Assembly (NCBI GenBank): GCA_902770965.1
Contig: CACXUY010000003.1
Coordinates: forward strand, 34,569-98,568
Direction of reading: 5' to 3'
Length of the DNA: 64,000 bases
Source of the DNA: an uncultured Lachnospiraceae bacterium
GTDB taxonomy: Bacteria > Bacillota > Clostridia > Lachnospirales > Lachnospiraceae
Shown piece by piece: positions 1-8,373 of the stretch (within the stretch, counting starts at the first letter, position 1; the number at the start of each line of letters is the position of its first letter). Position numbers and translations under genes: made by a program. Below the pieces are notes generated by a model that was not told where the DNA came from, did no database searches, and saw nothing but the letters and a program-made list of their open reading frames with translations.

Positions 1-1
1 T

Positions 2-409
2 ACCTATCGAGGTGAGATCCAGTACAGGCCGCAGGGTTCTCTCATAGCTTTTGAGACAGGCGAGTCGGTCACTTACGGCCTTTTCAACGCGCAGGGAAGA
101 GGGGCGCTCTTTATCGGACCTGGAGTGAGGGTTTATTCGGGTATGGTTGTGGGCAGTAATCCTAAGGCTGAGGACATCGAAGTGAATGTCTGCAAGAGGA
201 AGCAGCTGACCAATACCCGCGCCTCAGGTTCGGACGACGCGCTGAAGCTGACGCCTCCCGTGGTAATGAGCCTGGAGCAGTGTCTGGAGTTCATCGATAC
301 CGATGAGCTCCTTGAGGTCACTCCTCTCAACCTTCGCATCCGCAAGAGGATACTTGACCCCACGCAGCGCAAGCGGGAGATGATCCGCTTGAAGAACGCA
401 GCAAAATAA
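2..409 (+). CDS. typA: TypA/BipA ribosome-associated GTPase, C-terminal part (cut by window edge)
   Basis: Reading frame 2 is open from the window edge to a TAA at 407-409. It encodes the C-terminal domain of TypA/BipA, a translational GTPase that binds the ribosome and supports assembly and stress adaptation. The stretch YGLFNAQGRGALFIGPG, followed by VYSGMVVG and NPKAEDIEVNVCKRKQLTN, is typical of this domain, as is the basic tail with LRIRKRILDP. The GTPase domain and start lie outside the window. The length from the YGL motif to the end is normal, so only the left side is missing. A long stem-loop lies about 105 bases downstream. Confidence 0.93.
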   Translation, partial: TYRGEIQYRPQGSLIAFETGESVTYGLFNAQGRGALFIGPGVRVYSGMVVGSNPKAEDIEVNVCKRKQLTNTRASGSDDALKLTPPVVMSLEQCLEFIDTDELLEVTPLNLRIRKRILDPTQRKREMIRLKNAAK

Positions 410-416
410 ACCTTGT

Positions 417-503
417 CCGCCCCAGGATTACTGTCAGAATGCGTCTGAAGCGCAAGCACTTCGTCCTGTATTTGAGCAGTTATCTTGGGGTGATGAATGA
501 TTA
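417..503. repeat. Repeat family A, long-core copy
   Basis: An imperfect palindrome whose arms read like GGATTACTG and CAGTTATCTTGGGG, around a core with GAAGCGCAAGCACTTCG. It ends GGGGTGATGAATGATTAC. The same core and arms occur at 15250-15415 and 32836-33000. It lies just behind typA and contains no gene. Confidence 0.8.
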
Positions 504-514
504 CTAAAAAACAA

Positions 515-561
515 AAAGCGTACATGAACCTGTAGTATGAACCTCGGTTCGTGTACGCTTT
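515..561. terminator. Stem-loop terminator between typA and argG
   Basis: AAAGCGTACATGAACC at 515-530 pairs with GGTTCGTGTACGCTTT at 546-561, a 16-bp stem with one wobble pair and a 15-base loop. It sits between the convergent typA and argG genes, so it may stop both transcripts. The downstream T run is weak. Confidence 0.6.
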
Positions 562-681
562 GTAAAAATCCTGCTTTTTCTGAGCTACGTCCGCTTTACG
601 AGGCAACAACCTACAATCGAGGTAATTGCTCCACGTCCGGGATCGATATGCTGAGCAGTTACGGTTACAGATCAAGCGTTA

Positions 682-1905
682 TCAGTCTGCGTTTTTTTCA
701 AGCGCGGCTTTTTTCATGGCGCGTACCTTGAGAGGCAGGCCGAAGAGGGTTATGAAGCCCTGCGCATCCTTGTGATCGTAAAGGTCGCCGGTGGTGAAGG
801 ACGCGAGCGACTCGCTGTACAGCGAGAACGGAGCCTTGGTTCCGGCCTTGATGATGTTGCCCTTATAGAGCTTGACAGTCACTTCGCCGGTGACATCTTC
901 CTGTGTCTTCTCGATGAAGGCCTGGCAGGCTTCGCGCAGAGGCGTGAACCATTTGCCTTCATATACGATCTGGGCAAAGAGGTTGGCCATGTCCTTTTTT
1001 GTGTCCATGGTCGCGCGGTCGAGTATCAGCTCTTCAAGCTGCTGGTGTGCCTCAAGGAGGATGGTCCCGCCCGGAGTCTCATAGACACCGCGCGACTTCA
1101 TGCCGACGACGCGGTTCTCGACTATGTCGATGATGCCGACTCCGTTTTCCCCTCCGAGCTTGTTAAGCTTGCGCACGATGTCGGAATACTTCATCTTCTC
1201 ACCGTCGACGCTTACGGGTATGCCCTTCTCGAAGCCGATCTTCACGGTCGTCTCCTTGTCGGGGGCCTTCTGGGGAGTTACGGAGAGCACGAGAAGATGG
1301 TCATAGTCGGGAGCGTTCTCAGGCTCTTCGAGCTCGAGTCCCTCGTGGCTGATGTGCCATAGATTGCGGTCACGGCTGTAACTGGAGTCCGCGCTGAAGG
1401 GAAGGTCTATGCCCTTCGATTTGCAGTACGCCATCTCATCCTCTCTTGACTGGAATGTCCACTCAGGGGAGCGCCACGCGGCGATTATCTTCAGGTCGGG
1501 AGCCAAGGCTTTGATGCCAAGCTCGAAGCGAACCTGATCGTTGCCCTTGCCGGTAGCGCCGTGGCAGATAGCGGACGCGCCTTCCTTGCGGGCGATCTCG
1601 ACAAGCTTCTTGGCGATCAGCGGGCGCGCCATGGACGTGCCGAGCAGATATTTGTTCTCATATACGGCATTCGCCTGGACGCAGGGGGCGATGTACTCGT
1701 CGCAGAATTCATCGACCACGTCGAGTATGTAAAGCTTTGAAGCGCCTGAATACCTGGCGCGTTCTTCAAGTCCTTCCAGCTCGCTTTCCTGGCCTACGTC
1801 TATGCACACGCATATGACTTCGTAGTCGTAGTGTTCCTTGAGCCAAGGAATGATCGCTGTAGTATCAAGCCCGCCTGAGTAGGCAAGAATAACCTTCTCC
1901 TTCAT
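682..1905 (-). CDS. argG: Argininosuccinate synthase
   Basis: Cytoplasmic enzyme that joins citrulline and aspartate using ATP to form argininosuccinate, the penultimate step of arginine synthesis. The 407-residue product is normal for the family. The N-terminus has the PP-loop ATP site AYSGGLDTT at residues 8-16, with GNDQVRFE and the [17 protein letters not shown] block further on. The start ATG at 1905 has a ribosome site (GGAGGG on the minus strand, about 1917-1922). The gene faces away from argC across about 300 bases holding paired promoters, which suggests joint control of the arginine genes. argH and argF are not in the window. Confidence 0.97.
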   Translation of the reverse strand: MKEKVILAYSGGLDTTAIIPWLKEHYDYEVICVCIDVGQESELEGLEERARYSGASKLYILDVVDEFCDEYIAPCVQANAVYENKYLLGTSMARPLIAKKLVEIARKEGASAICHGATGKGNDQVRFELGIKALAPDLKIIAAWRSPEWTFQSREDEMAYCKSKGIDLPFSADSSYSRDRNLWHISHEGLELEEPENAPDYDHLLVLSVTPQKAPDKETTVKIGFEKGIPVSVDGEKMKYSDIVRKLNKLGGENGVGIIDIVENRVVGMKSRGVYETPGGTILLEAHQQLEELILDRATMDTKKDMANLFAQIVYEGKWFTPLREACQAFIEKTQEDVTGEVTVKLYKGNIIKAGTKAPFSLYSESLASFTTGDLYDHKDAQGFITLFGLPLKVRAMKKAALEKNAD

Positions 1906-2047
1906 GATTGTATGTCCCTCCTTGAACCTTCGTCCGTCATGGACGATGATGGGCGCAGAATAGAGCCTTAAAAAAGAAATAGAAAGCAGGAAATATGCAG
2001 GTAAGCATATGCCGCAAAACAGGAGCTGGCTGTAGACTGCAATCGAG

Positions 2048-2076
2048 AGTATACATCAGTACAGCATATTATTCAA
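2048..2076 (-). promoter_or_regulatory. Predicted sigma-A promoter of argG
   Basis: On the minus strand TTGAAT (2071-2076) is followed after exactly 17 bases by TATACT (2048-2053), close to the housekeeping consensus and pointing at argG. Confidence 0.65.
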
Positions 2077-2094
2077 GTATTTTATGAAAAAAAC

Positions 2095-2123
2095 TTGCAT
2101 AAATACATGAACGGATGTATAAT
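2095..2123 (+). promoter_or_regulatory. Predicted sigma-A promoter of argCJBD
   Basis: TTGCAT (2095-2100), a 17-base spacer and TATAAT (2118-2123). The spacer region TGCATAAATACATGAA itself resembles an arginine-repressor half-palindrome, so repressor could block this promoter. The argG promoter is divergent and 18 bases away. Confidence 0.7.
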
Positions 2124-2134
2124 GGCGGCTAATT

Positions 2135-2152
2135 AATGGATAAATATTCATT
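2135..2152. promoter_or_regulatory. ARG-box-like palindrome (ArgR/AhrC operator candidate)
   Basis: AATGGATAAATATTCATT is an 18-bp near-palindrome resembling the ARG box (TNTGAATWWWWATTCANW). It starts 11 bases after the -10 hexamer, in the initially transcribed region of argC. Because it lies here, an upstream in-frame ATG at 2136 is unlikely to be the argC start. Repressor identity is inferred from the pathway. Confidence 0.5.
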
Positions 2153-2207
2153 GCATGTAATAATTCGAATGTCGAATAGCATGTCGAATAGCAGAAAGAG
2201 GTGCGAG

Positions 2208-3248
2208 ATGATAAAAGCTGGTGTGATTGGTGCCACGGGCTATGCGGGAGCGGAGCTTATCAGGCTGCTTTGGCAGCATCCTGATGTTGAGATAGTATGG
2301 GTGGGTTCCAGATCCTATGCCGGAGAACGTTTCTCCTCCATATATGGAAATATGTTCAGGCTCGTCGATGAGAGCTGCCTTGAGGAGGACATGGATCGTC
2401 TCGCGGATGAAGCCGACGTCATTTTCACTGCTACCCCTCAGGGATACTGCGCGGGAATAGTTAACGAGGATATGCTGAAGAAGACGAAGATCATTGATCT
2501 GTCAGCTGATTTTCGCCTGAAGGACATGAACGTCTATGAGCAGTGGTACAAGCTTCAGCATAAGAGCCCTCAGTATCTGCCGGAGGCGGTATATGGTCTT
2601 TGTGAGATATACAGGAAGGATATTCCGAAGGCTCGCATCGTGGCGAATCCCGGCTGCTACACCACCTGCTCTATCTTGTCGCTCTATCCGTTGGCGGCGG
2701 AGGGGCTTATCGAGCTTCGTTCCATAATTATAGACGCGAAGTCGGGAACCTCCGGAGCCGGGCGCGGCGCGAAAACCGCGAATCTATATTGCGAGGTGAA
2801 TGAAAACATCAAGGCATACGGGGTGGCGAACCATCGCCATACTCCTGAGATAGAGGAGCAGCTTGGGATTGCCGCCGGCAGACCGGTGCTGCTGAATTTT
2901 ACACCTCACCTGGTGCCTATGAACAGGGGCATACTTGTCACAGCTTACGCTGACCTGAAAAAAGGGGTCGGCAAGGACGATATAGCCGCAGCGTATGAGA
3001 GGTATTATAAGGATGAGTATTTCATCCGCCTTCTTCCTTACGGAAGCCCCGCGGAGACTCGTTTCGTTGAGGGAAGCAATTTCGAGGACATAAGCTTCAA
3101 GGTCGACGAACGCACCGGAAGGGTGATAGTCATGGCAGCTATCGACAACCTGGTCAAGGGCGCGGCCGGCCAGGCGGTGCAGAACATGAACATACTTTTT
3201 GGGATCGATGAGCGCGCAGGCCTCATGCAGGCGCCGATGTTCCCTTGA
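2208..3248 (+). CDS. argC: N-acetyl-gamma-glutamyl-phosphate reductase
   Basis: NADPH-dependent reductase that turns N-acetylglutamyl phosphate into the semialdehyde, third step of arginine synthesis. The N-terminal dinucleotide fold is visible as GVIGATGYAGAEL (residues 4-16). The catalytic cysteine lies in VANPGCYTT, and GTSGAG is conserved. I place the start at the ATG at 2208 behind AGAGG rather than 2136, because the earlier codon lies inside the operator-like palindrome and adds 24 residues not expected for ArgC. The resulting 346 residues match the family. First gene of argCJBD. Confidence 0.96.
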   Translation: MIKAGVIGATGYAGAELIRLLWQHPDVEIVWVGSRSYAGERFSSIYGNMFRLVDESCLEEDMDRLADEADVIFTATPQGYCAGIVNEDMLKKTKIIDLSADFRLKDMNVYEQWYKLQHKSPQYLPEAVYGLCEIYRKDIPKARIVANPGCYTTCSILSLYPLAAEGLIELRSIIIDAKSGTSGAGRGAKTANLYCEVNENIKAYGVANHRHTPEIEEQLGIAAGRPVLLNFTPHLVPMNRGILVTAYADLKKGVGKDDIAAAYERYYKDEYFIRLLPYGSPAETRFVEGSNFEDISFKVDERTGRVIVMAAIDNLVKGAAGQAVQNMNILFGIDERAGLMQAPMFP

Positions 3249-3306
3249 CCTTCTCCATAAGGAGGAAGCTCATCAAGGATGAAATCGTCCTGTATGGACA
3301 AATGAT

Positions 3307-3361
3307 ACCGCCCCACAGCGAGGGATGCGCGGCATCCCCAGTCAGGGGTACTGAGAAGATA
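3307..3361. repeat. Repeat family A, short copy
   Basis: CCGCCCCACAGCGAGGGATG, then GCATCCCCAGTCAGGGGTACTGA, matching the outer parts of the long copies at 15250 and 32836 (inverted GGGATGC / GCATCCC). It lies inside the arginine operon between argC and argJ, so it is transcribed. Confidence 0.7.
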
Positions 3362-3381
3362 CAATTTTTGGAGATAAAAAT

Positions 3382-4611
3382 ATGGGCAAGATCACTATGA
3401 CGGATTGCGGCGTGACCGCTGCAAAGGGATTTTTCGCAGCCGGAGTGGAAGCCGGCATAAAGAAGGACAGGGCTGATATGGCGGTACTCTTCAGCGACAG
3501 CCCTTGTGAAGCTGCGGGAGTTTACACGAAGAATATCGTAAAGGCAGCTCCTGTGGTCTTTGACAGGGAGCGGACCAATATCGGCAGCGGCCTCAGGGGC
3601 GTGGTAGTCAACGCCGGCGTGGCGAATGCCTGCACCGGCAAGGACGGTATGGATGCCTGCCTCAGGACTGCCGAAGCAGCGGAGAGAGAATTCGGGACTC
3701 CTGCCGGCAGCTTCTGCGTCGCTTCAACCGGAGTTATAGGCCGGCAGCTTCCTATGGACAAGATCCTCGGCGGCATCCCGAAGCTTCATAAGGCCGCGGG
3801 ATGCTCAAGGGAGGACGCGCATTCAGCGGCGAGGGCAATAATGACCACTGATACGAAGCCGAAAGAGGTTTCCGTGAGCTTCGATGTGGATGGAGTTACT
3901 GTGGCTATAGGCGGGATGTGCAAAGGTTCCGGCATGATCCATCCGAACATGGGAACTATGCTTTGCTTCATCGCCACCGACGCATGCATTTCGCACGAGC
4001 TGCTGCAGGCCGCGCTTTCTGAAAATGTTGTGGATACATTTAACATGGTCTCTGTGGACGGCGATACCTCTACAAATGACACTGTGCTGGTCTTCGCGAA
4101 TGGGCTCTCCGGATGCAGCGAGATAAAGGCCGGAACTGAGGTTTATGAGACCTTCAAGGAAGCTCTTCGCGTAGTTATGGAAGAACTCGCCAAGAAGATC
4201 GCCGGAGACGGTGAGGGATGCACCTGCCTTTTTGAGGTGAAGATGATGAACTGCGCCACTAAGGAGGCGGCGAGGACGCTGGCAAAGTCAGTGGTCTCGT
4301 CCCTGCTCACGAAGGCAGCTATATATGGTTCGGACGCGAACTGGGGCAGGATTCTCTGCGCCATGGGTTATTCGGGAGTGGATTTTGATCCCGAAAAAGT
4401 TGACCTCTGGTTCGAGAGCGCGGCAGGCAAGGTTAAGATAGCCGAGGACGGCAGGGCGACCGATTACAGTGAGGAGTTCGCGACGAAGATTCTCTCGGAG
4501 TCCATAGTCACCGCGACAGCAGATGTGAAGCAGGGCACGGAATCAGCCGCTGCCTGGGGCTGTGACCTCACCCACGAATACGTGAACATCAATGCGGATT
4601 ACAGGAGCTGA
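3382..4611 (+). CDS. argJ: Bifunctional ornithine acetyltransferase / N-acetylglutamate synthase
   Basis: Recycles the acetyl group between acetylornithine and glutamate (and possibly makes N-acetylglutamate from acetyl-CoA). ArgJ proteins self-cleave before a catalytic threonine. Here the site reads MIHPNMGTMLCFIATDA, with glycine before the threonine where many family members have alanine. The C-terminal part has YGSDANWGRILCAMGYSG and ends in NADYRS, as is typical. Length 409 residues is normal. The ATG at 3382 follows GGAG at a good distance. Whether it is bifunctional cannot be read from sequence, but no argA or argE is seen here. Confidence 0.95.
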   Translation: MGKITMTDCGVTAAKGFFAAGVEAGIKKDRADMAVLFSDSPCEAAGVYTKNIVKAAPVVFDRERTNIGSGLRGVVVNAGVANACTGKDGMDACLRTAEAAEREFGTPAGSFCVASTGVIGRQLPMDKILGGIPKLHKAAGCSREDAHSAARAIMTTDTKPKEVSVSFDVDGVTVAIGGMCKGSGMIHPNMGTMLCFIATDACISHELLQAALSENVVDTFNMVSVDGDTSTNDTVLVFANGLSGCSEIKAGTEVYETFKEALRVVMEELAKKIAGDGEGCTCLFEVKMMNCATKEAARTLAKSVVSSLLTKAAIYGSDANWGRILCAMGYSGVDFDPEKVDLWFESAAGKVKIAEDGRATDYSEEFATKILSESIVTATADVKQGTESAAAWGCDLTHEYVNINADYRS

Positions 4612-4643
4612 GACTTAGACAGCTGATGGGACAAATAAGGCAG

Positions 4644-4681
4644 CAGTTCAGCACCCCGGACTTGGGGTGCTGAATAATTAC
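4644..4681. repeat. Repeat family A, minimal hairpin copy
   Basis: TTCAGCACCCCGGACTTGGG followed by GTGCTGAATAATTAC. The outer GCACCCC / GGGGTGC arms pair perfectly. It lies between argJ and argB and could act on the operon mRNA as a partial terminator or stabiliser. Confidence 0.75.
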
Positions 4682-4710
4682 AAAGCACGAGAGAAATGGA
4701 GAATTCTGGT

Positions 4711-5592
4711 ATGGGTTTATATACTGATGAAGAAGTGATGCACAAGGCTGAGGTGTTGGTCGAGGCGCTTCCTTATATACAGAAATTCAACAGGAAAATA
4801 ATCGTAGTAAAGTACGGCGGTTCGGCCATGATGGACGATTCGCTTAAGAAGAGCGTCATCAAAGACGTGGTGCTTCTCAAGCTCGTCGGGTTCAAGCCAA
4901 TCATAGTACATGGCGGCGGTAAGGATATAAGCAAATGGGTTCAGCGTTCCGGGATGGAGCCGAGGTTTATCAATGGTCTCAGGGTCACCGATGAGAACAC
5001 GCTTGAGATAGCTGAGATGGTGCTCAACCGGGTAAACAAGAGCCTGGTACAGCTTGTTGAGGAGCTCGGCGTCCGTGCCGTCGGAATAAGCGGGAAGGAC
5101 GGGGGCATGCTGAAGGTGCGCCGCCGCTACTCGAACGGTCAGGACATAGGTTTTGTCGGAGAGGTGGAGTCAGTCGACACCAAGATAATCATGGATATGC
5201 TCAATAACGATTATCTCCCGATCATTTGCCCCATAGGCTATGATGAGAATTATCATTCCTATAATGTAAATGCCGATGAGGCCGCCTGTGCCATAGCGAG
5301 CGCGGTGAACGCGAACAAGCTTGCCTTTTTGACCGACACAGAGGGCGTGTTCCGTGATTTTTCGGACAAGGACTCCTTTATCCCCAGGATGACGGTCCAG
5401 GAAGCAGAGGAATTCATCAAGGGTGGTTACGCGACGGGCGGCATGCTTCCCAAGCTTGAGAATTGTATCGCCGCTCTGAACAACGGCGTGTCCCGCGTCC
5501 ATATTCTTGACGGACGCATTGCTCACTGCCTCCTGCTTGAATTCTTCACAAACAAAGGAATCGGAACTGCCATCATAAACGATGAGATGTAG
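4711..5592 (+). CDS. argB: Acetylglutamate kinase
   Basis: Phosphorylates N-acetylglutamate, the usual feedback-controlled step of the cyclic arginine pathway. Amino-acid-kinase signatures are present: VVKYGGSAM near residue 30, IVHGGGKDI with the glycine-rich loop, and [15 protein letters not shown] near the C-terminus, a block associated with arginine-responsive forms. I start at ATG 4711 because GGAG at 4698-4701 sits 9 bases upstream, whereas the ATG at 4696 overlaps that site. This gives 293 residues, normal for ArgB. Third gene of argCJBD. Confidence 0.95.
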   Translation: MGLYTDEEVMHKAEVLVEALPYIQKFNRKIIVVKYGGSAMMDDSLKKSVIKDVVLLKLVGFKPIIVHGGGKDISKWVQRSGMEPRFINGLRVTDENTLEIAEMVLNRVNKSLVQLVEELGVRAVGISGKDGGMLKVRRRYSNGQDIGFVGEVESVDTKIIMDMLNNDYLPIICPIGYDENYHSYNVNADEAACAIASAVNANKLAFLTDTEGVFRDFSDKDSFIPRMTVQEAEEFIKGGYATGGMLPKLENCIAALNNGVSRVHILDGRIAHCLLLEFFTNKGIGTAIINDEM

Positions 5593-5621
5593 ATATATGA
5601 TCAAAGAGCAAGGAGAAGAAG

Positions 5622-6815
5622 ATGAATACACAGGAGATAATTGCGGAAGGCGAACAGTATCTGCTTCATACATATAATCGCTATCAGATCGTCCTCGACC
5701 ATGGCGATGGCATGTATCTTTATGACACCGATGGCAGGAAGTATCTGGATTTTTGCGCGGGAATAGCCGTATTCGCGCTTGGTTACAACAACAAAGAGCT
5801 GAATGACGCGATCACGGCACAGCTTGGAAAGATAGTCCATACCTCAAACTATTTCTACAATGAGGCCGCCTGCGAGGCCGCAAGAAAGCTCGTCACCGCT
5901 GCGGGGATGAAGCGCGTTTTCTTTACGAACAGCGGAACAGAGGCGGTGGAGGGGGCTCTGAAGTCGGCCTTAAGATACGCGTATGACCGCGACGGACAGG
6001 GAGGCCATGAGATCATCGCCATGCGGCATTCATTTCATGGGCGCAGCCTGGGCGCTCTGTCCGTGACGATGAACGACCATTACCAGGATCCCTTCAGGCC
6101 GCTGCTTGCAGGAATCAAAGAAGCGACCTTCAACGACCTTGAAAGCGTCAAGGCCGCGGTCACGGACAAGACCTGTGCCATCATCCTTGAACCTGTACAG
6201 GGCGAGGGCGGCATCTATCCTGCGGAAGAGGGGTTCCTCAAGGGCCTGCGCGGTCTCTGCGATGAGAAGGACATCCTGCTTATATTTGATGAGATACAGT
6301 GCGGCATGGGAAGGACGGGAACTATGTTCGCCTGCCAGCGCTATGGGGTGAAGCCCGACATCATGACCGTCGCGAAAGCCTTGGGCTGCGGTCTTCCTAT
6401 CGGAGCGTTCTTGACAAATGACAAGGCCGCTTCACTTGTCCCCGGAGATCACGGCAGTACCTACGGCGGCAATCCTTTGGTCTGCGCCGCCGCGTCGAAG
6501 ATATTTGACCTTTATGAGGAGCTTGGAATCCTTGAAAATGTGCGTTCGACAGGCGATTACCTGTATGAGACTCTCGAGAGGTTCGCGAAGGAAAACAAAG
6601 AGGTCATAGGACACCGCGGCATAGGCCTCATGCAGGGACTGGAATTTTCCATGCCGGTGAGTGACATCATAAAGTCTGCTCAGGCAAAGGGACTCATACT
6701 GATAAACGCGGGGAGCAATATTCTTCGTTTTGTGCCTCCGCTCATCTGCACAAAGGAAAATGTGGATGAGATGGCCGCGATCATGGAAGAAGTGATGAAA
6801 GATTTGAACGCGTGA
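5622..6815 (+). CDS. argD: Acetylornithine aminotransferase
   Basis: PLP enzyme of class III aminotransferases that converts N-acetylglutamate semialdehyde to N-acetylornithine. Visible signatures are FTNSGTEAVEGALK, the RHSFHGRSLGALS block, LIFDEIQCGMGRTG and the PLP lysine in TVAKALGCGLPIGAF. The start at 5622 follows AAGGAG closely. 397 residues is normal. It is the last gene of argCJBD; a new promoter for comEA follows. Confidence 0.95.
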   Translation: MNTQEIIAEGEQYLLHTYNRYQIVLDHGDGMYLYDTDGRKYLDFCAGIAVFALGYNNKELNDAITAQLGKIVHTSNYFYNEAACEAARKLVTAAGMKRVFFTNSGTEAVEGALKSALRYAYDRDGQGGHEIIAMRHSFHGRSLGALSVTMNDHYQDPFRPLLAGIKEATFNDLESVKAAVTDKTCAIILEPVQGEGGIYPAEEGFLKGLRGLCDEKDILLIFDEIQCGMGRTGTMFACQRYGVKPDIMTVAKALGCGLPIGAFLTNDKAASLVPGDHGSTYGGNPLVCAAASKIFDLYEELGILENVRSTGDYLYETLERFAKENKEVIGHRGIGLMQGLEFSMPVSDIIKSAQAKGLILINAGSNILRFVPPLICTKENVDEMAAIMEEVMKDLNA

Positions 6816-6828
6816 ACCACAATTGCAC

Positions 6829-6857
6829 TTGAAAAAGGCAAATATCTCTAGTAAACT
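6829..6857 (+). promoter_or_regulatory. Predicted promoter of the comEA operon
   Basis: TTGAAA (6829-6834), 17 bases, TAAACT (6852-6857). It lies just after argD and before the hairpin that covers the comEA ribosome site. Confidence 0.5.
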
Positions 6858-6879
6858 TATAGTGGACTATAAAAGGGGG

Positions 6880-6903
6880 TCCGGCTTCCGGAAGGAGGCC
6901 GGA
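6880..6903 (+). promoter_or_regulatory. Hairpin enclosing the comEA ribosome-binding site
   Basis: TCCGGCTTCC (6880-6889) pairs with GGAGGCCGGA (6894-6903) over 10 bp (one wobble pair) with loop GGAA. The Shine-Dalgarno GGAGG at 6894-6898 is wholly in the 3' strand of the stem, 6 bases before the ATG. Confidence 0.6.
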
Positions 6904-6904
6904 T

Positions 6905-7687
6905 ATGTTATTTAATTATAAGAAGCACCTGATGTGGCTGCCGGCCGCGGCTTTGATTCTTGCGGCGGGCATAGGTTACAGCTGTTCATTTCACGCAGGC
7001 TCCGATGAGGCTCAGGCGTATAGGCTGCCGGTCTCTGAAATCTCAGAAGAAACGGCTGACGGGCAGGACGCGGCTGTTTCTGTTGATAGTGAAGAGCATG
7101 CGTCTGGAGGGGAAGCATCCGCCGGTTTTAGCGGCGGCCAAGAGCAGGCGTCCGGCGAGGCGGCTTCTGCCTTAGAGGCGGATCCTGCCTTGGAGACGGC
7201 GTCCGCGTCTGTGATATGGGTGCATGTGTGCGGCAGCGTGCGCTCAGAGGGCGTGTACAGCTTGCCGGAAGGGAGCAGGGTCAAGGACGCCATAGACGCG
7301 GCAGGAGGATTTGCCGAGGACGCTGACCGAAGCTATCTCAATCTTGCAGCCATTGTTGCTGATGCCACGAAGGTCTATGTGCCGGCTGAGGGCGAAGCTA
7401 CTGCTTCTGATCTGTTATATGGAAGCGGATCTTCTGCATCTCAGGAAATTATTATCGCGTCTCAACCTGCCGGTAACGGCGCGGCTGAGACTAAGGTCGA
7501 TATCAACAAGGCATCGGTTCAGGAGCTGATGTCGCTCCCCGGCATAGGCCGGGCGAAGGCGGAGGCTATTTTTTCATACAGGGAGGAGCATGGCTTTTTC
7601 AGTTCGCCCGAAGAGATCAAGAAGGTATCCGGTATAGGCGACGGGATTTATAAAAAGCTTGAGTCAAGGATCAAAACAGGAGGTTAG
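6905..7687 (+). CDS. comEA: ComEA-type DNA-binding protein (SLBB plus helix-hairpin-helix)
   Basis: Membrane-anchored DNA receptor that in competent Firmicutes hands DNA to the ComEC channel. A single N-terminal hydrophobic anchor (around residues 10-26) is followed by an acidic, Ala/Ser/Gly-rich linker. Next is an SLBB-like domain (IWVHVCGSVRSEGVY ... DAAGGFAEDAD), then two helix-hairpin-helix motifs at the C-terminus (INKASVQELMSLPGIGRAKA and the GFFSSPEEIKKVSGIGDG block). 260 residues fits ComEA. comEC lies 4 kb downstream on the same strand. Two bases separate it from the response regulator, so they share a transcript. Confidence 0.9.
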   Translation: MLFNYKKHLMWLPAAALILAAGIGYSCSFHAGSDEAQAYRLPVSEISEETADGQDAAVSVDSEEHASGGEASAGFSGGQEQASGEAASALEADPALETASASVIWVHVCGSVRSEGVYSLPEGSRVKDAIDAAGGFAEDADRSYLNLAAIVADATKVYVPAEGEATASDLLYGSGSSASQEIIIASQPAGNGAAETKVDINKASVQELMSLPGIGRAKAEAIFSYREEHGFFSSPEEIKKVSGIGDGIYKKLESRIKTGG

Positions 7688-7689
7688 AG

Positions 7690-8373
7690 ATGGCACGGGT
7701 TCTTGTTGTCGATGATGAGAAGAGTATCGTGAAGGGGATACGCTTCAGCCTTTTGCAAGACGCATATGAGGTGGACTGCGCATATGACGGTGAAGAAGCC
7801 ATTGAGATGGCGAAGAAGACGGAGTACGATGTCGTTCTCCTGGATCTGATGCTTCCGAAGCTTGATGGCATTCAGGTTTGCCAGCAGATCAGGGATTTCT
7901 CTGACATGCCTATCATCATGCTGACCGCAAAAAACGACGACATGGACAAGATACTGGGGTTGGAATTCGGCGCGGATGATTACGTCACGAAGCCGTTCAA
8001 CATCCTTGAACTAAAAGCCAGGATCAAGGCCATCATCCGCCGCAATCAGAAAAAAGCGAAGTCTGCCGGGGACAAGAATGTCACAAAGGGAGAGTTCGAA
8101 CTCATGGCTGAGAGCCGCAGGCTTTTCCGTGATGGCAAGGAGATAAACCTGACAGCCAAGGAATATGACTTGATAGAGCTTTTGATCAGCAATCCCGGCA
8201 CAGTATATTCAAGGGAACAGCTGCTGAATATAGTGTGGGGGGCTGATTTCCCCGGAGATCTGAGGACGGTTGACGTACATATCCGCCGTCTGAGAGAGAA
8301 GGTTGAGAAGAATCCAAGCGATCCCAGATATGTCTGTACAAAATGGGGAGTAGGATACTACTATAAGGTTTAA
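7690..8373 (+). CDS. OmpR/PhoB-family response regulator
   Basis: Two-domain transcription regulator of 227 residues. The receiver domain shows the acidic pocket DDE (residues 8-10), phospho-acceptor Asp52 in VVLLDLMLPKLDG, the switch threonine in MLTAK and the lysine in TKPF. The C-terminal winged helix shows LTAKEYDLIELL and TVDVHIRRLREKVE. Its stop codon is directly followed by the ATG of the histidine kinase, so the two form a cognate pair. The target genes cannot be deduced; position between comEA and comEC is suggestive only. Confidence 0.95.
   Translation: MARVLVVDDEKSIVKGIRFSLLQDAYEVDCAYDGEEAIEMAKKTEYDVVLLDLMLPKLDGIQVCQQIRDFSDMPIIMLTAKNDDMDKILGLEFGADDYVTKPFNILELKARIKAIIRRNQKKAKSAGDKNVTKGEFELMAESRRLFRDGKEINLTAKEYDLIELLISNPGTVYSREQLLNIVWGADFPGDLRTVDVHIRRLREKVEKNPSDPRYVCTKWGVGYYYKV

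Noticed and set aside
772..1362. Plus-strand open frame opposite argG
   Set aside because: Antisense of a complete argininosuccinate synthase gene.
1906..2207. T-box leader before argC
   Set aside because: No T-box sequence or specifier-loop structure; the short distance from promoter to gene leaves no room for one.
2136..2207. Upstream start of argC at 2136
   Set aside because: It falls within the operator-like palindrome, lacks a ribosome site and adds residues not typical of ArgC.
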